Positions 1 to 7,161 of a stretch of 14,386 bases of DNA are shown here, piece by piece. The translations under genes were made by a program, and so were the position numbers. The stretch lies in the NCBI GenBank assembly GCA_009918225.1, contig RGEP01000025.1, forward strand, positions 1 to 14,386. Reading direction: 5' to 3'. The notes under the pieces are model-generated. The model saw nothing but the letters and a program-made list of their open reading frames with translations, was not told where the DNA came from and ran no database searches. Numbering within the stretch: the first letter of the stretch is position 1; each line of letters opens with the position of its first letter. The stretch comes from Betaproteobacteria bacterium (lineage in GTDB: Bacteria; Pseudomonadota; Gammaproteobacteria; Burkholderiales; Burkholderiaceae_C).

Positions 1-435
1 GTACAAAGGCAGATCGGGCCGGCCTTGTACCTCCTGCCCGGCTACAGCCAAACCGTACGCCAGGGTTTTGCCCTCCCCGTAGAACTGCGAGTAGGCCTCG
101 GTGGTCTGGTAGCCGCTGAACCGGTCGGCCGGGATGCGCTCATTGCCCTTGAACAGCGAAGCCGCGAAGTACGCCTTCAGGCCCTGGTCGGGCACAGGGT
201 CCACGAGTGGCGTGAGGTCGTTGTAGAAGTACTGGGTCTTGAACTGGTCAGCCAAAAAGCTGCGCCGGTCCAAGAGCGTGCAGCCCGGTGTTTCCGGCAG
301 GCCCGACAGCGGGTCGGACGCGGTGGGCTGGGCAGTGGCAGGCGGCGCAGACGAGCCGCCGCCGCACGCGCCGAGCAGCAAGCTCACGAGTGTGAGGGCG
401 AGCATGGCCCGCAAGCGTAGGGAAAGTGGTGTCAT
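1..435 (-). CDS. Partial lipoprotein, probable S41-family peptidase (N-terminal part)
   Basis: The reading frame opens with ATG at 435 on the minus strand and runs off the window start after 145 codons, so the C-terminus is missing. The first residues form a short basic stretch and a hydrophobic segment ending in LLLGAC, a good lipobox. Cleavage is expected before that Cys, followed by a Gly/Ser/Ala/Pro-rich linker typical of Burkholderiales lipoproteins. After the linker comes a segment with CTLLDRRSFLADQF, QYFYNDLTP and ADRFSGYQTTEAYSQF. This resembles the N-terminal region of periplasmic S41 (tail-specific/C-terminal-processing-like) peptidases, where a Tyr/Trp-rich helix precedes a conserved DRFS(Y/G) stretch. 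The catalytic Ser/Lys domain would lie beyond the window, so the peptidase call is inferred from memory of the family. No clear Shine-Dalgarno is seen. It is divergent from valS. Confidence 0.62.
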   Translation of the reverse strand, partial: MTPLSLRLRAMLALTLVSLLLGACGGGSSAPPATAQPTASDPLSGLPETPGCTLLDRRSFLADQFKTQYFYNDLTPLVDPVPDQGLKAYFAASLFKGNERIPADRFSGYQTTEAYSQFYGEGKTLAYGLAVAGQEVQGRPDLPLY

Positions 436-525
436 GCCCGTAGGGGTCTGGCCTGGCGGGTTTGCAGGCCACCCAAGGGGGTATGCAAGAAGGCCGCCAA
501 GACCGCCCGGCAAGTTACCACAACC

Positions 526-531
526 TACAAT
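526..531 (+). promoter_or_regulatory. Candidate -10 element upstream of valS
   Basis: TACAAT matches the sigma-70 -10 consensus at five of six positions and stands out in GC-rich surroundings. It lies 89 bases before the valS ATG, giving a leader of roughly 80 bases. No convincing -35 is seen at the expected distance, so this is a weak call. The rest of the 436-620 divergent gap holds nothing else I can support. Confidence 0.35.
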
Positions 532-620
532 CGCCCCTCATCTCAGGCACTGCCCGCCGCCCCGGGCGATGCCCACTAAACGGCCGCCCGCTGCGGTCTC
601 TTTTTTGCCCCCTTTTCCGC

Positions 621-3277
621 ATGACCGAGCTTGCCAAATCCTTCGAACCGGCCGCCATTGAGGCGCGCTGGGCCCCGCTGTGGGAGCAACAGGGCACCTA
701 CCGCCCCAGCACCGACCCGGCCAAGCCCTCGTTTTGCGTTCAGCTGCCCCCGCCGAATGTGACCGGCACCCTGCACATGGGGCACGCCTTCAACCAGACC
801 ATCATGGACGCCCTGACACGGGTGCACCGCATGCGCGGGCACAACACCCTGTGGGTACCGGGCACCGACCACGCGGGCATTGCCACCCAGATCGTGGTGG
901 AGCGCCAGCTGGAACAGCAAGGCACGAACCGCCACGAGCTGGGCCGCAAGAACTTCGTGGCCCGGGTGTGGGAGTGGAAGGAACAAAGCGGCTCCACCAT
1001 CACGCGCCAGATGCGCCGTATGGGCGCCAGCGTGAGCTGGGACCATGAGTACTTCACCATGGACGACAAGCTCTCGCGCGTCGTCACCGAAACCTTCGTG
1101 CGCCTGTACGAGGAAGGGCTGATTTACCGCGGCAAGCGGCTGGTCAGTTGGGACCCGGTCTTGAAGTCGGCCGTATCGGACCTGGAGGTGGAAAGCGAGG
1201 AAGAAGAGGGATCCCTCTGGCACATCCGCTATCCGGTGGAAGGCAGCGGCGCCAGCGTGGTGGTGGCCACCACCCGGCCCGAGACCCTGCTGGGCGACAC
1301 CGCCGTGATGGTGCACCCCGAAGACGATCGTTACACCGCCCTGATCGGGCAACAGGTGCGCCTGCCCATCACCGGCCGGCTGGTGCCGGTGATTGCCGAC
1401 GCCTACGTCGACCGCGAATTCGGCACCGGCGTGGTCAAGGTCACCCCCGCACACGACAGCAACGACTATGCGGTGGCGCAGCGGCATGGCTTGCCGATGA
1501 TCACCATCTTCGACCTCTCGGCCCAGGTGGTGGGGCACCTCGAAGAGATCCCCGCGGCGCTGCGCGGTCTGGACCGCTTCGAAGCCCGCAAGCGCATCGT
1601 GGCTGAACTGGAAGCCCAAGGCTTGTTGGTGGAAACCAAGAAGCACCGCCTCATGGTGCCGCGCTGTGCCCGCACCGGACAGGTGATCGAGCCCATGCTC
1701 ACCGACCAGTGGTTTGTGGCCATGAGCAAGCCCGGCGCCAATGGGAAGTCCATCGCCCAGGAAGCCATCGAGGTGGTGGAGTCAGGCCAGGTGCGATTCG
1801 TGCCCGAGCAGTGGGTGAACACCTACAACCAGTGGATGAAAAACATCCAGGACTGGTGCATCAGCCGCCAGCTCTGGTGGGGCCACCAGATTCCTGCCTG
1901 GTATGGCACGAACGGCGAACTGTTCGTGGCGCGCCATGAAGACGAGGCCCGCCAAAAGGCCAGCGCCGCCGGCTACAGCGGTGCTCTGGAGCGCGACCCG
2001 GACGTGCTGGACACCTGGTACTCCTCGGCCCTGGTGCCCTTCTCCACTTTGGGCTGGCCCGACAAAACCGTTGAGCAATCGCTGTTCTTGCCTTCTTCGG
2101 TGCTGGTCACCGGCTACGACATCATCTTCTTCTGGGTGGCCCGGATGATCATGATGACCCAGCACTTCACCGGCCAGGTTCCTTTCAAGGATGTCTACAT
2201 CCACGGCCTGGTGCTGGATGCCCAGGGCAAGAAGATGAGCAAGAGCGAAGGCAATGTGCTCGACCCTGTGGACCTCATTGATGGCATCGAGTTGGCCCCC
2301 TTGCTCGACAAGCGCACACAAGGCTTGCGCAAGCCCGAAACCGCCCCCAAGGTGCGCAAGGCCACCGAGAAAGAATTCCCACAGGGCATCCCAGCCTACG
2401 GGGCCGATGCACTGCGCTTCACCTTCGCGGCCATGGCCAGCCTGGGCCGCAGCGTCAACTTCGACTCCAAGCGCTGCGAGGGGTACCGCAATTTCTGCAA
2501 CAAGTTGTGGAACGCGACGCGCTTTGTGCTCATGAACTGTGAAGGCCAGGACTGCGGCCTGAAGGAACACAGCAAGGCCGAATGTGCGGCACCCGTCTAT
2601 GAAAACGGGGTGGTCGTGAAGGAGGCCGGGCCCTACCACCAGTACCTTTGGAAACCGTGCTGCGCCTGCTGCACCCCATCACCCCCTTCATCACCGCCGA
2701 GCTGTGGGACACGGTGGCCGTGGTGGCTGGTCGCAAACCGCAAGGAAGCGCGCAGACCCTGGCCACGGCGGTCTATCCCGTGGCGCAGCTCGAGCGCATC
2801 GATGCGCAGGCTGATGCCTGGATGGCACAGCTCAAGGCCGTGGTGGGCGCCTGCCGCTCCCTGCGCAGCGAAATGGGCCTGTCCCCCGCGGAACGTGTGC
2901 CCCTGTTGGTGCAGGGCCCAGCGGACTTCATCTCGCAAGCGGGCCCGGCCATCAAGGCCCTGGCCAAGTTGTCGGCGGTGGAAGCCATGTCCGATGAGGC
3001 CGCCTTCCTGGATGCCAGCCGCAATGCGCCGGTCTTGGTGGTGGGCGAACTGCGCCTGGGCCTGAAGGTAGAAGTGGATGTGGCCGCCGAGGCCGCCCGC
3101 TTGGACAAAGAGATCGCCCGGCTACAAGGGGAAATCGCCAAGGCCCAAGGCAAGCTCGCCAGCGAAAGCTTTGTGGCCCGCGCTCCCGCGGCCGTGGTGG
3201 AGCAGGAGCGCCAGCGGGTGCAGGATTTCACCCAAACCCTGGAGCGGGTGCAGTCACAGCGCAGCCGTCTGGGCTGA
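621..3277 (+). pseudogene. valS: Valyl-tRNA synthetase, disrupted by internal deletion and frame change
   Basis: ValRS (class I aminoacyl-tRNA synthetase) charges tRNA-Val. The start at 621 (MTELAKSFEPAAIE) matches the usual N-terminus; no good ribosome site is visible. The Rossmann catalytic core is complete: HMGH at residues 52-55, the editing domain with ATTRPETLLGDTAV, WWGHQIPAWY, and KMSKS at residues 538-542. The tRNA-binding start NFCNKLWNATRFVLMN follows. The frame loses homology after about 2646 (GPYHQYL) and would give a 139-residue unrelated Cys/Pro/Trp-rich tail, stopping at 3065. Homology resumes at 2648 in another frame with LETVLRLLHPITPFI and continues through the C-terminal coiled coil (RLDKEIARLQGEIAKAQ) to a stop at 3277. 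About 73-75 codons of the anticodon-binding domain, normally containing a DRWI...VWDEFCDWYLE stretch, are absent. The two parts plus the gap would make about 958 residues, the normal length. It may be an assembly error rather than a true pseudogene. Confidence 0.93.
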
Positions 3278-3284
3278 ACGCGGG

Positions 3285-3312
3285 TTGTCACCGGCATCAA
3301 CTGGCGTAAGCT
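3285..3312 (+). promoter_or_regulatory. Candidate promoter for galU
   Basis: TTGTCA (3285-3290, five of six matches to the -35 consensus) is followed after 16 bases by TAAGCT (3307-3312, a weaker -10). It lies within the 98-base gap between valS and galU and would give a leader of about 55 bases. The 13-mer around the -10 (CTGGCGTAAGCTC) recurs almost unchanged before the rhomboid gene, which adds some support. There is no experimental or model-based check. Confidence 0.4.
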
Positions 3313-3375
3313 CACAGCAGCCGACCAGACCTGGCCGTCCTCTCATCCACGGAGCCTTCACACCGAGCACCCATC

Positions 3376-4242
3376 ATGCCCATCAAGAAAGCCATCTTCC
3401 CCGTAGCCGGCTTGGGCACGCGCTTCCTGCCCGCCACCAAGGCGCAGCCCAAGGAGATGCTGCCCGTGGTGGACAAACCCTTGATCCAGTACGCGGTGGA
3501 AGAGGCCTACGCCGCGGGCGTGCGTGAAATGATTTTCGTGACCGGGCGCCACAAGCGGCCCATTGAAGACCACTTCGACCTGACCTATGAACTCGAGGTG
3601 GCGCTGGAGCAAGCCGGCAAGGAAGAGCTGCTGGCCGTGGTGCGCAGCGTCAAGCCCGACGATATGGAGTGCGTCTATGTGCGCCAGGCCCAAGCCTTGG
3701 GTTTGGGCCACGCGGTGCTGTGCGGCCGGCGTCTGGTGGGGCAAGACCCCTTCGCCGTGCTCCTGGCCGACGACCTGATGGTGGGCCAGCCGCCGGTTCT
3801 GGCGCAAATGGTGGAGCAGTATCGGGAGTGGCGCGCGAGCATCTTGGCGGTGCAAGAGGTACCGCCCGAGCACACCCGGCGCTACGGCATCGTGGGCGGC
3901 ACCGCGGTCAACGAGCGCCTGTTGGACGTGACACACATCGTGGAAAAGCCCGCCCCACAGGAGGCCCCCTCGAACCTGGGTGTGGCCGGCCGTTACATCC
4001 TCACGGCCGGGGTGTTCGACGAAATCCTGCGCCAACCACGCGGCGTGGGCGGCGAGATTCAGCTCACCGACGGCATCGCCGGGCTGCTGCGCCGCGAAAA
4101 GGTTTTTGCCTACCGCTATGCAGGCAAGCGCTACGACTGCGGCAGCAAAGAAGGCTTCCTGCAGGCCAATGTCGAGCTGGCCCTTGAGCACCCCACGCTT
4201 GGCGCGGGGTTCCGCGACTACCTCAGCCAAATCAAGCTGTAG
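3376..4242 (+). CDS. galU: UTP--glucose-1-phosphate uridylyltransferase
   Basis: GalU makes UDP-glucose and pyrophosphate from UTP and glucose-1-phosphate in the cytoplasm, supplying glucosyl units for lipopolysaccharide, capsule and galactose metabolism. The 288-residue product is full length for the bacterial family. It carries the nucleotide-binding signature GLGTRFLPATK at residues 12-22, followed by KEMLPVVDKPLIQYAVEEA, then the metal-binding LADD motif and the THIVEKP motif near the sugar-phosphate site. It ends with a YDCGSKEGFLQANVE stretch typical of GalU. The ATG at 3376 (MPIKKAIFPVAGLG) is the standard start. The only purine-rich candidate ribosome site, GGAG at 3351, is about 20 bases away and probably too distant. 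Its end is only 10 bases from the end of the convergent tusA. Confidence 0.97.
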   Translation: MPIKKAIFPVAGLGTRFLPATKAQPKEMLPVVDKPLIQYAVEEAYAAGVREMIFVTGRHKRPIEDHFDLTYELEVALEQAGKEELLAVVRSVKPDDMECVYVRQAQALGLGHAVLCGRRLVGQDPFAVLLADDLMVGQPPVLAQMVEQYREWRASILAVQEVPPEHTRRYGIVGGTAVNERLLDVTHIVEKPAPQEAPSNLGVAGRYILTAGVFDEILRQPRGVGGEIQLTDGIAGLLRREKVFAYRYAGKRYDCGSKEGFLQANVELALEHPTLGAGFRDYLSQIKL

Positions 4243-4244
4243 CC

Positions 4245-4262
4245 CCGGCGATTCAACGCCGG
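4245..4262. terminator. GC-rich hairpin between convergent galU and tusA
   Basis: CCGGCG (4245-4250) and CGCCGG (4257-4262) form a perfect 6-bp stem with a 6-base loop, located where two convergent genes meet and spanning the tusA stop codon. A hairpin here could end transcription from both sides. There is no T-tract on either strand, so it is not a classic intrinsic terminator. Confidence 0.4.
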
Positions 4263-4480
4263 CGCAAGATGATGGTGAACTCGTCACCGTTGGTGACTTG
4301 CTCCAGCAATTCATTGCCGGTCTGCTTGGCAAACGCCTGGAAATCGCGCATCGAACCGGGGTCGGTGGCGATCACCTTGAGGGTTTGACCGGCGGTCATT
4401 TCGGCCAGGGTTTTCTTCGCCTTCAAGATGGGCAAGGGGCAGTTCAAGCCTCGGGTGTCGAGTTCGCGGGTGATGTCCAT
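4253..4480 (-). CDS. tusA: TusA-family sulfurtransferase
   Basis: This is a 75-residue cytoplasmic protein of the TusA/YeeD/SirA family, small carriers that hold sulfur as a Cys persulfide and pass it on for tRNA thiolation, molybdenum cofactor synthesis or sulfur oxidation. The start MDITRELDTRGLNCPLPILK is characteristic, and the CPLP motif places the persulfide Cys at residue 14. The rest (KVIATDPGSMRDFQAFAKQTGNELL) matches the compact alpha/beta fold, ending in a basic LRRR tail. ATG at 4480 is chosen because the upstream extension of the same frame has no family similarity. No Shine-Dalgarno is visible. It lies 43 bases downstream of cysM on the same strand, so the two are probably co-transcribed. 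Confidence 0.92.
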   Translation of the reverse strand: MDITRELDTRGLNCPLPILKAKKTLAEMTAGQTLKVIATDPGSMRDFQAFAKQTGNELLEQVTNGDEFTIILRRR

Positions 4481-4523
4481 GATGGTTTGCAGAGCTTGAT
4501 TGAAATTGTAGGTGTCCAGGCGT

Positions 4524-5429
4524 TCAGGCCGGGAAGACGCCTGTGGACAGGTAGCGGTCACCTCGGTCACAGACGATGAAGACAATGGTGGCGTTCTCCA
4601 CTCGGCGGGAGAGTTCCAGCGCCACCCAGCAGGCGCCGGCAGCCGAGATGCCCGCAAACAGGCCCTCTTCGCGCGCCATTCGCCGCGCCATCTCTTCGGC
4701 ATCGGCCTGGCTGACCAAGACCAACTCGTCGACGGCCGCAGGGTCGTAAATGCGCGGCAGGTACTCCTGGGGCCACTTGCGAATTCCCGGAATGCGCGAG
4801 CCCTCGCTGGGCTGTGCGCCGATGATGCGCACGGCCGGGTTCTGCTGCCTGAGGTATCGGCTGACCCCCGTGATGGTGCCCGTGGTGCCCATGGCGCTCA
4901 CGAAATGGGTGACCCGCCCGTCGGTGTCCTGCCAGATCTCCGGCCCGGTGGTTTCAAAGTGCACACGGGGGTTGTCGGCGTTGGCGAACTGATCCAGCAC
5001 CAGGCCCTTGCCCTGGCGCTGCAGTTCATCTGCGAGGTCACGCGCGGCTTCCATTCCGCCGGCCTTGGGTGTGAGGATCAACTCCGCGCCGAAGGCCTTC
5101 ATGGTCTGTGCGCGCTCGATCGACAAGTCCTCGGGCATGATCAAGACCATGCGGTAGCCACGGATGGCCGCGGCCATGGCCAGCGCAATCCCGGTGTTGC
5201 CGGAGGTGGCTTCGATCAGGGTGTCGCCGGGTTGGATGTCGCCGCGCTCTTCGGCGCGCCGGATCATGCTCATGGCAGGCCGGTCCTTGACCGACCCAGC
5301 CGGGTTGTGGCCTTCGAGCTTGCCCAAGATGACATTGCCGCGGGCCTGCGCCTCCTGAGCACCCAAGCGCTGCAGGCGCACCAAAGGGGTGGCGCCAATC
5401 ACTTCTTCCAGGGTCTTGTAGCGGCTCAT
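4524..5429 (-). CDS. cysM: Cysteine synthase B (O-acetylserine sulfhydrylase)
   Basis: CysM is a PLP-dependent cytoplasmic enzyme that makes cysteine from O-acetylserine and sulfide, and in many bacteria S-sulfocysteine from thiosulfate. The 301-residue product matches the CysM length (about 300). The PLP-binding lysine is K48 in NPAGSVKDRP, and the phosphate/substrate loop TSGNTG is at residues 75-80. The glycine-rich SAMGTTGTITGVSRYL segment binds cofactor phosphate. The C-terminal VFIVCDRGDRYLSTGVF ending separates CysM from CysK. ATG at 5429 is supported by an AGGAGA ribosome site just upstream. tusA follows at a 43-base gap, so both genes of the unit handle sulfur transfer. Confidence 0.95.
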   Translation of the reverse strand: MSRYKTLEEVIGATPLVRLQRLGAQEAQARGNVILGKLEGHNPAGSVKDRPAMSMIRRAEERGDIQPGDTLIEATSGNTGIALAMAAAIRGYRMVLIMPEDLSIERAQTMKAFGAELILTPKAGGMEAARDLADELQRQGKGLVLDQFANADNPRVHFETTGPEIWQDTDGRVTHFVSAMGTTGTITGVSRYLRQQNPAVRIIGAQPSEGSRIPGIRKWPQEYLPRIYDPAAVDELVLVSQADAEEMARRMAREEGLFAGISAAGACWVALELSRRVENATIVFIVCDRGDRYLSTGVFPA

Positions 5430-5432
5430 GGT

Positions 5433-5438
5433 TTCTCC
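5433..5438 (-). promoter_or_regulatory. Ribosome binding site of cysM
   Basis: AGGAGA on the minus strand lies 3 bases before the ATG at 5429, inside an AGGAGAAAC leader. It is one of only two strong Shine-Dalgarno sequences in the window and it fixes the cysM start. Confidence 0.75.
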
Positions 5439-5504
5439 TAGGGGGATTTTCGCAGGCTGCGGCCAATCGCGCTGAGCCGCCCGCTAAGCCTGGGCTGACG
5501 ATGC

Positions 5505-5510
5505 CATAAT
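5505..5510 (+). promoter_or_regulatory. Candidate -10 element of the tRNA-Leu gene
   Basis: CATAAT (five of six -10 matches) ends 13 bases before the tRNA 5' end and is followed by a GC-rich GCGAGGC stretch. Such a discriminator is typical of stable-RNA promoters under stringent control. A transcription start near 5517 would leave a short 5' leader for RNase P. No good -35 hexamer is visible. Confidence 0.5.
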
Positions 5511-5523
5511 GCGAGGCTGTCCT

Positions 5524-5608
5524 GCCCGCGTGACGAAATCGGTAGACGTAGCGGATTCAAAATCCGCCGCCGCAAGGCGTGCCAGTTCGAGTCTGGCCGC
5601 GGGCACCA
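5524..5608 (+). tRNA. tRNA-Leu (anticodon CAA)
   Basis: The sequence folds as a complete 85-base class II tRNA. The acceptor stem is GCCCGCG (5524-5530) with CGCGGGC (5598-5604). The anticodon stem GCGGA/TCCGC encloses the loop TTCAAAA, giving anticodon CAA at 5558-5560, which reads UUG. A long variable arm at about 5568-5580 (CGCCGCAAGGCG-like) is the mark of a leucine or serine tRNA. The T arm is GCCAG/CTGGC around TTCGAGT. The discriminator is A (5605), as expected for tRNA-Leu, and CCA is encoded at 5606-5608. The rhomboid gene begins 49 bases downstream on the same strand. Confidence 0.97.
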
Positions 5609-5645
5609 CCTCCGAGCAGGTGCGGGGCGCCCAGCCCCCCTGGCG

Positions 5646-5651
5646 TAGACT
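5646..5651 (+). promoter_or_regulatory. Candidate -10 element directly before the rhomboid gene
   Basis: TAGACT lies in CTGGCGTAGACTC (5640-5652), nearly the same 13-mer as before galU. It ends 6 bases before the ATG at 5658, so transcription could begin at the start codon itself. There is no Shine-Dalgarno between it and the ATG, and no -35 is evident. Confidence 0.35.
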
Positions 5652-5657
5652 CGTCTC

Positions 5658-6254
5658 ATGCCCCCTATCCCACCGACCACCAAGGCCTTGATGCTGCTGT
5701 GCGTGGGCTTGTTCTGCGCGCAGTTGCTGCTGCCGCCCTGGTTTGAAGGTTTCTTTGCCTTGTGGCCCGTGGGCAGCGGCCGGTTCGGCCCCTGGCAGCT
5801 GTTGAGCTACGGCCTGCTGCACGGTGACCCGGTGCACCTGTTCTTCAACATGCTGGGCTTGTGGATGTTCGGCAGCGAAATCGAACGCCTGTGGGGCGGC
5901 AAGCGCTACCTGCACTTCGTGCTGGCCAGCGTCTTGTCGGCCGCCGTGGTGCAGCTGTTTTGGGCGGGGCTCACTGCCCATAACCAGCCCACGGTTGGGG
6001 CCTCGGGTGCTTTGTTCGGCCTGTTGCTGGCCTTTGGCATGATGTTTCCCAACCGCATCATCATGCCGCTGTTCCCGCCCATCCCCATGAAGGCCAAGGT
6101 CTTCGTGGCCGTGTTCGGTGGCCTGGAACTGCTGTTCGGCCTGAGCGGAGCTTCAGGGGTGGCGCACTTCGCCCACCTGGGCGGCATGCTGGGCGGCTTC
6201 CTGATGATTCAGTATTGGCGCGGGCGCGCGCCCTTCAAGCGCCCGGGGCGCTAG
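5658..6254 (+). CDS. Rhomboid-family intramembrane serine protease
   Basis: Rhomboids are polytopic inner-membrane proteases that cut transmembrane substrates using a Ser-His dyad. This 198-residue protein has about six hydrophobic segments, the minimal bacterial six-helix core without an extra cytoplasmic domain. The family motifs are present in order: H60 and N64 in HLFFNML, WGG at 79-81 in the loop 1 region, catalytic S116 in GASGALFG, and H172 in AHLGG within the last helix. The dyad is therefore complete and activity is expected; the substrate is unknown. ATG at 5658 gives MPPIPPTTKALMLL, and no upstream start fits. It follows tRNA-Leu by 49 bases and its last 20 bases overlap the convergent SDR-like gene. 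Confidence 0.93.
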   Translation: MPPIPPTTKALMLLCVGLFCAQLLLPPWFEGFFALWPVGSGRFGPWQLLSYGLLHGDPVHLFFNMLGLWMFGSEIERLWGGKRYLHFVLASVLSAAVVQLFWAGLTAHNQPTVGASGALFGLLLAFGMMFPNRIIMPLFPPIPMKAKVFVAVFGGLELLFGLSGASGVAHFAHLGGMLGGFLMIQYWRGRAPFKRPGR

Positions 6255-7131
6255 GCAAGGCCTGCTCCACGGTGGGGTAGTGCAGGCGCACGCCCAGCTC
6301 CTGCTGAATGCGCTGGCTCACCAGACGGCGCGACTCTCCCCAAAACGACAACTGCATGGGCGACAACTGCGCCCGCGCTTGGTCCCAGGTGATGCGCGGC
6401 GGGCGCGGCAAGCCGCAGCGCTCGGCCACCAGGTCATAGTGGTCACCGGTGCGCAGCTGCCCCTCGTCGCCACAGTTGTAGGCCCTTAGGGGCCAGGCGC
6501 GGTTCAGGGCCGCCAGCGCAATGCGGGCCAGGTCATCGGCCTGGATGTGGTTGGTGTAGCCGTCCTCTTCAGGCACGAGAGAGGGGCTGCCCCGGCGCAC
6601 ACGTTCGCGCGGGTCGCCGCCCACGCGGTCCAGGGCGTAGATGCCCGGCACCCGCAACAGCGCGCTGCTGCAGCCCAGGCGCTGGGCCCAGTGGCGCACC
6701 CGCTGTTCGGCATCCACACGGCGCTGCGCCCGTTCGGTCTGAGGCTTGAGGGCTCGGGTTTCCGGCACCCATTGGCCCTGGCAGTCGCCGTACACGCCCG
6801 TGGTGCTCATGTAGACCAAGCGCTTGGGGACACTGCGGCGCGACAAGGCTTGCAAGAGCCGCGCCGTGCGGGGGTCGGTTCGGCCCTGCAAGGGCGGCGG
6901 CGCCAGGTGCAGCACGGCGTCGGCCAAGCCGGCCAAACGGCCCAAGCTGGCCGCGTCATCCAGGTTGCCCAACAGCGGAATGGCGCCAGCCTCGCGCAGC
7001 TCGTGCCGCCGCTCGGCCTGAGAGGTCAAGGCCAAGACCCGCCAGGGCGAGCCGCGCCGGCGCAGTTCGCGCAGCACGCGCAGCCCCACATCGCCACAGC
7101 CCACGATCAGCAGGGTTGGTTTGCGCTTCAT
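6235..7131 (-). CDS. SDR-like NAD(P)-binding epimerase/dehydratase family protein
   Basis: This 298-residue cytoplasmic protein belongs to the extended SDR (NAD-dependent epimerase/dehydratase) group and resembles E. coli YeeZ-type proteins. The dinucleotide-binding Rossmann motif GCGDVG is near residue 11 from the chosen start. LVYMSTTGVYGD follows, then a YTNHIQADDLARI segment typical of this group. The usual catalytic YxxxK is not evident: after VYGD the expected Lys region reads RAQRRVDAEQR, so it may be a non-canonical or non-catalytic member. ATG at 7131 (MKRKPTLLIVGCG) puts the Rossmann strand at the N-terminus as expected; MRPMKRK from 7140 is the alternative. The gene is back to back with the ferredoxin reductase (37-base gap) and overlaps the rhomboid gene tail to tail. 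The physiological substrate is unknown. Confidence 0.85.
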   Translation of the reverse strand: MKRKPTLLIVGCGDVGLRVLRELRRRGSPWRVLALTSQAERRHELREAGAIPLLGNLDDAASLGRLAGLADAVLHLAPPPLQGRTDPRTARLLQALSRRSVPKRLVYMSTTGVYGDCQGQWVPETRALKPQTERAQRRVDAEQRVRHWAQRLGCSSALLRVPGIYALDRVGGDPRERVRRGSPSLVPEEDGYTNHIQADDLARIALAALNRAWPLRAYNCGDEGQLRTGDHYDLVAERCGLPRPPRITWDQARAQLSPMQLSFWGESRRLVSQRIQQELGVRLHYPTVEQALPSAPGA

Positions 7132-7138
7132 GGGCCGC

Positions 7139-7161
7139 ATGATGGCATGGCACGGCAAAAT
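7139..7161. promoter_or_regulatory. Back-to-back -10-like hexamers in a 37-base divergent gap
   Basis: On the plus strand, CAAAAT (7156-7161) ends 7 bases before the ATG at 7169. On the minus strand, CATCAT (7139-7144) ends 7 bases before the ATG at 7131. The gap is so short that each promoter's -35 region would have to lie in or next to the other gene's start. No clear -35 or Shine-Dalgarno is seen for either gene. Confidence 0.3.

Noticed and set aside
1..30. Imperfect inverted repeat (GTACAAAGGC and GCCTTGTAC) at the window edge
   Set aside because: It lies within the coding sequence of the lipoprotein, which reads straight through, and nothing ties it to a mobile element or operator; chance is the simplest explanation.
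576..1646. Long antisense open frame (356 codons) opposite valS
   Set aside because: Shadow of the strong codon bias of valS in high-GC DNA; its translation is His/Gly/Ala-rich without recognisable motifs, and the plus-strand gene explains the region.
2584..2647. Foreign insertion in valS (APVYENGVVVKEAGPYHQYL)
   Set aside because: This variable stretch sits where ValRS of this group has a lineage-specific loop before the missing domain; GPYHQYL fits the expected end of that loop, so a simple deletion explains the lesion better than an insertion.
4512..5441. Plus-strand 309-codon frame opposite cysM
   Set aside because: The minus strand encodes a complete CysM with catalytic motifs and a ribosome site; the plus frame has no recognisable domain.
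5524..5658. tRNA-Leu as an integration site for a genomic island
   Set aside because: The downstream gene is an ordinary rhomboid; there is no integrase and no duplicated tRNA 3' end within the window.
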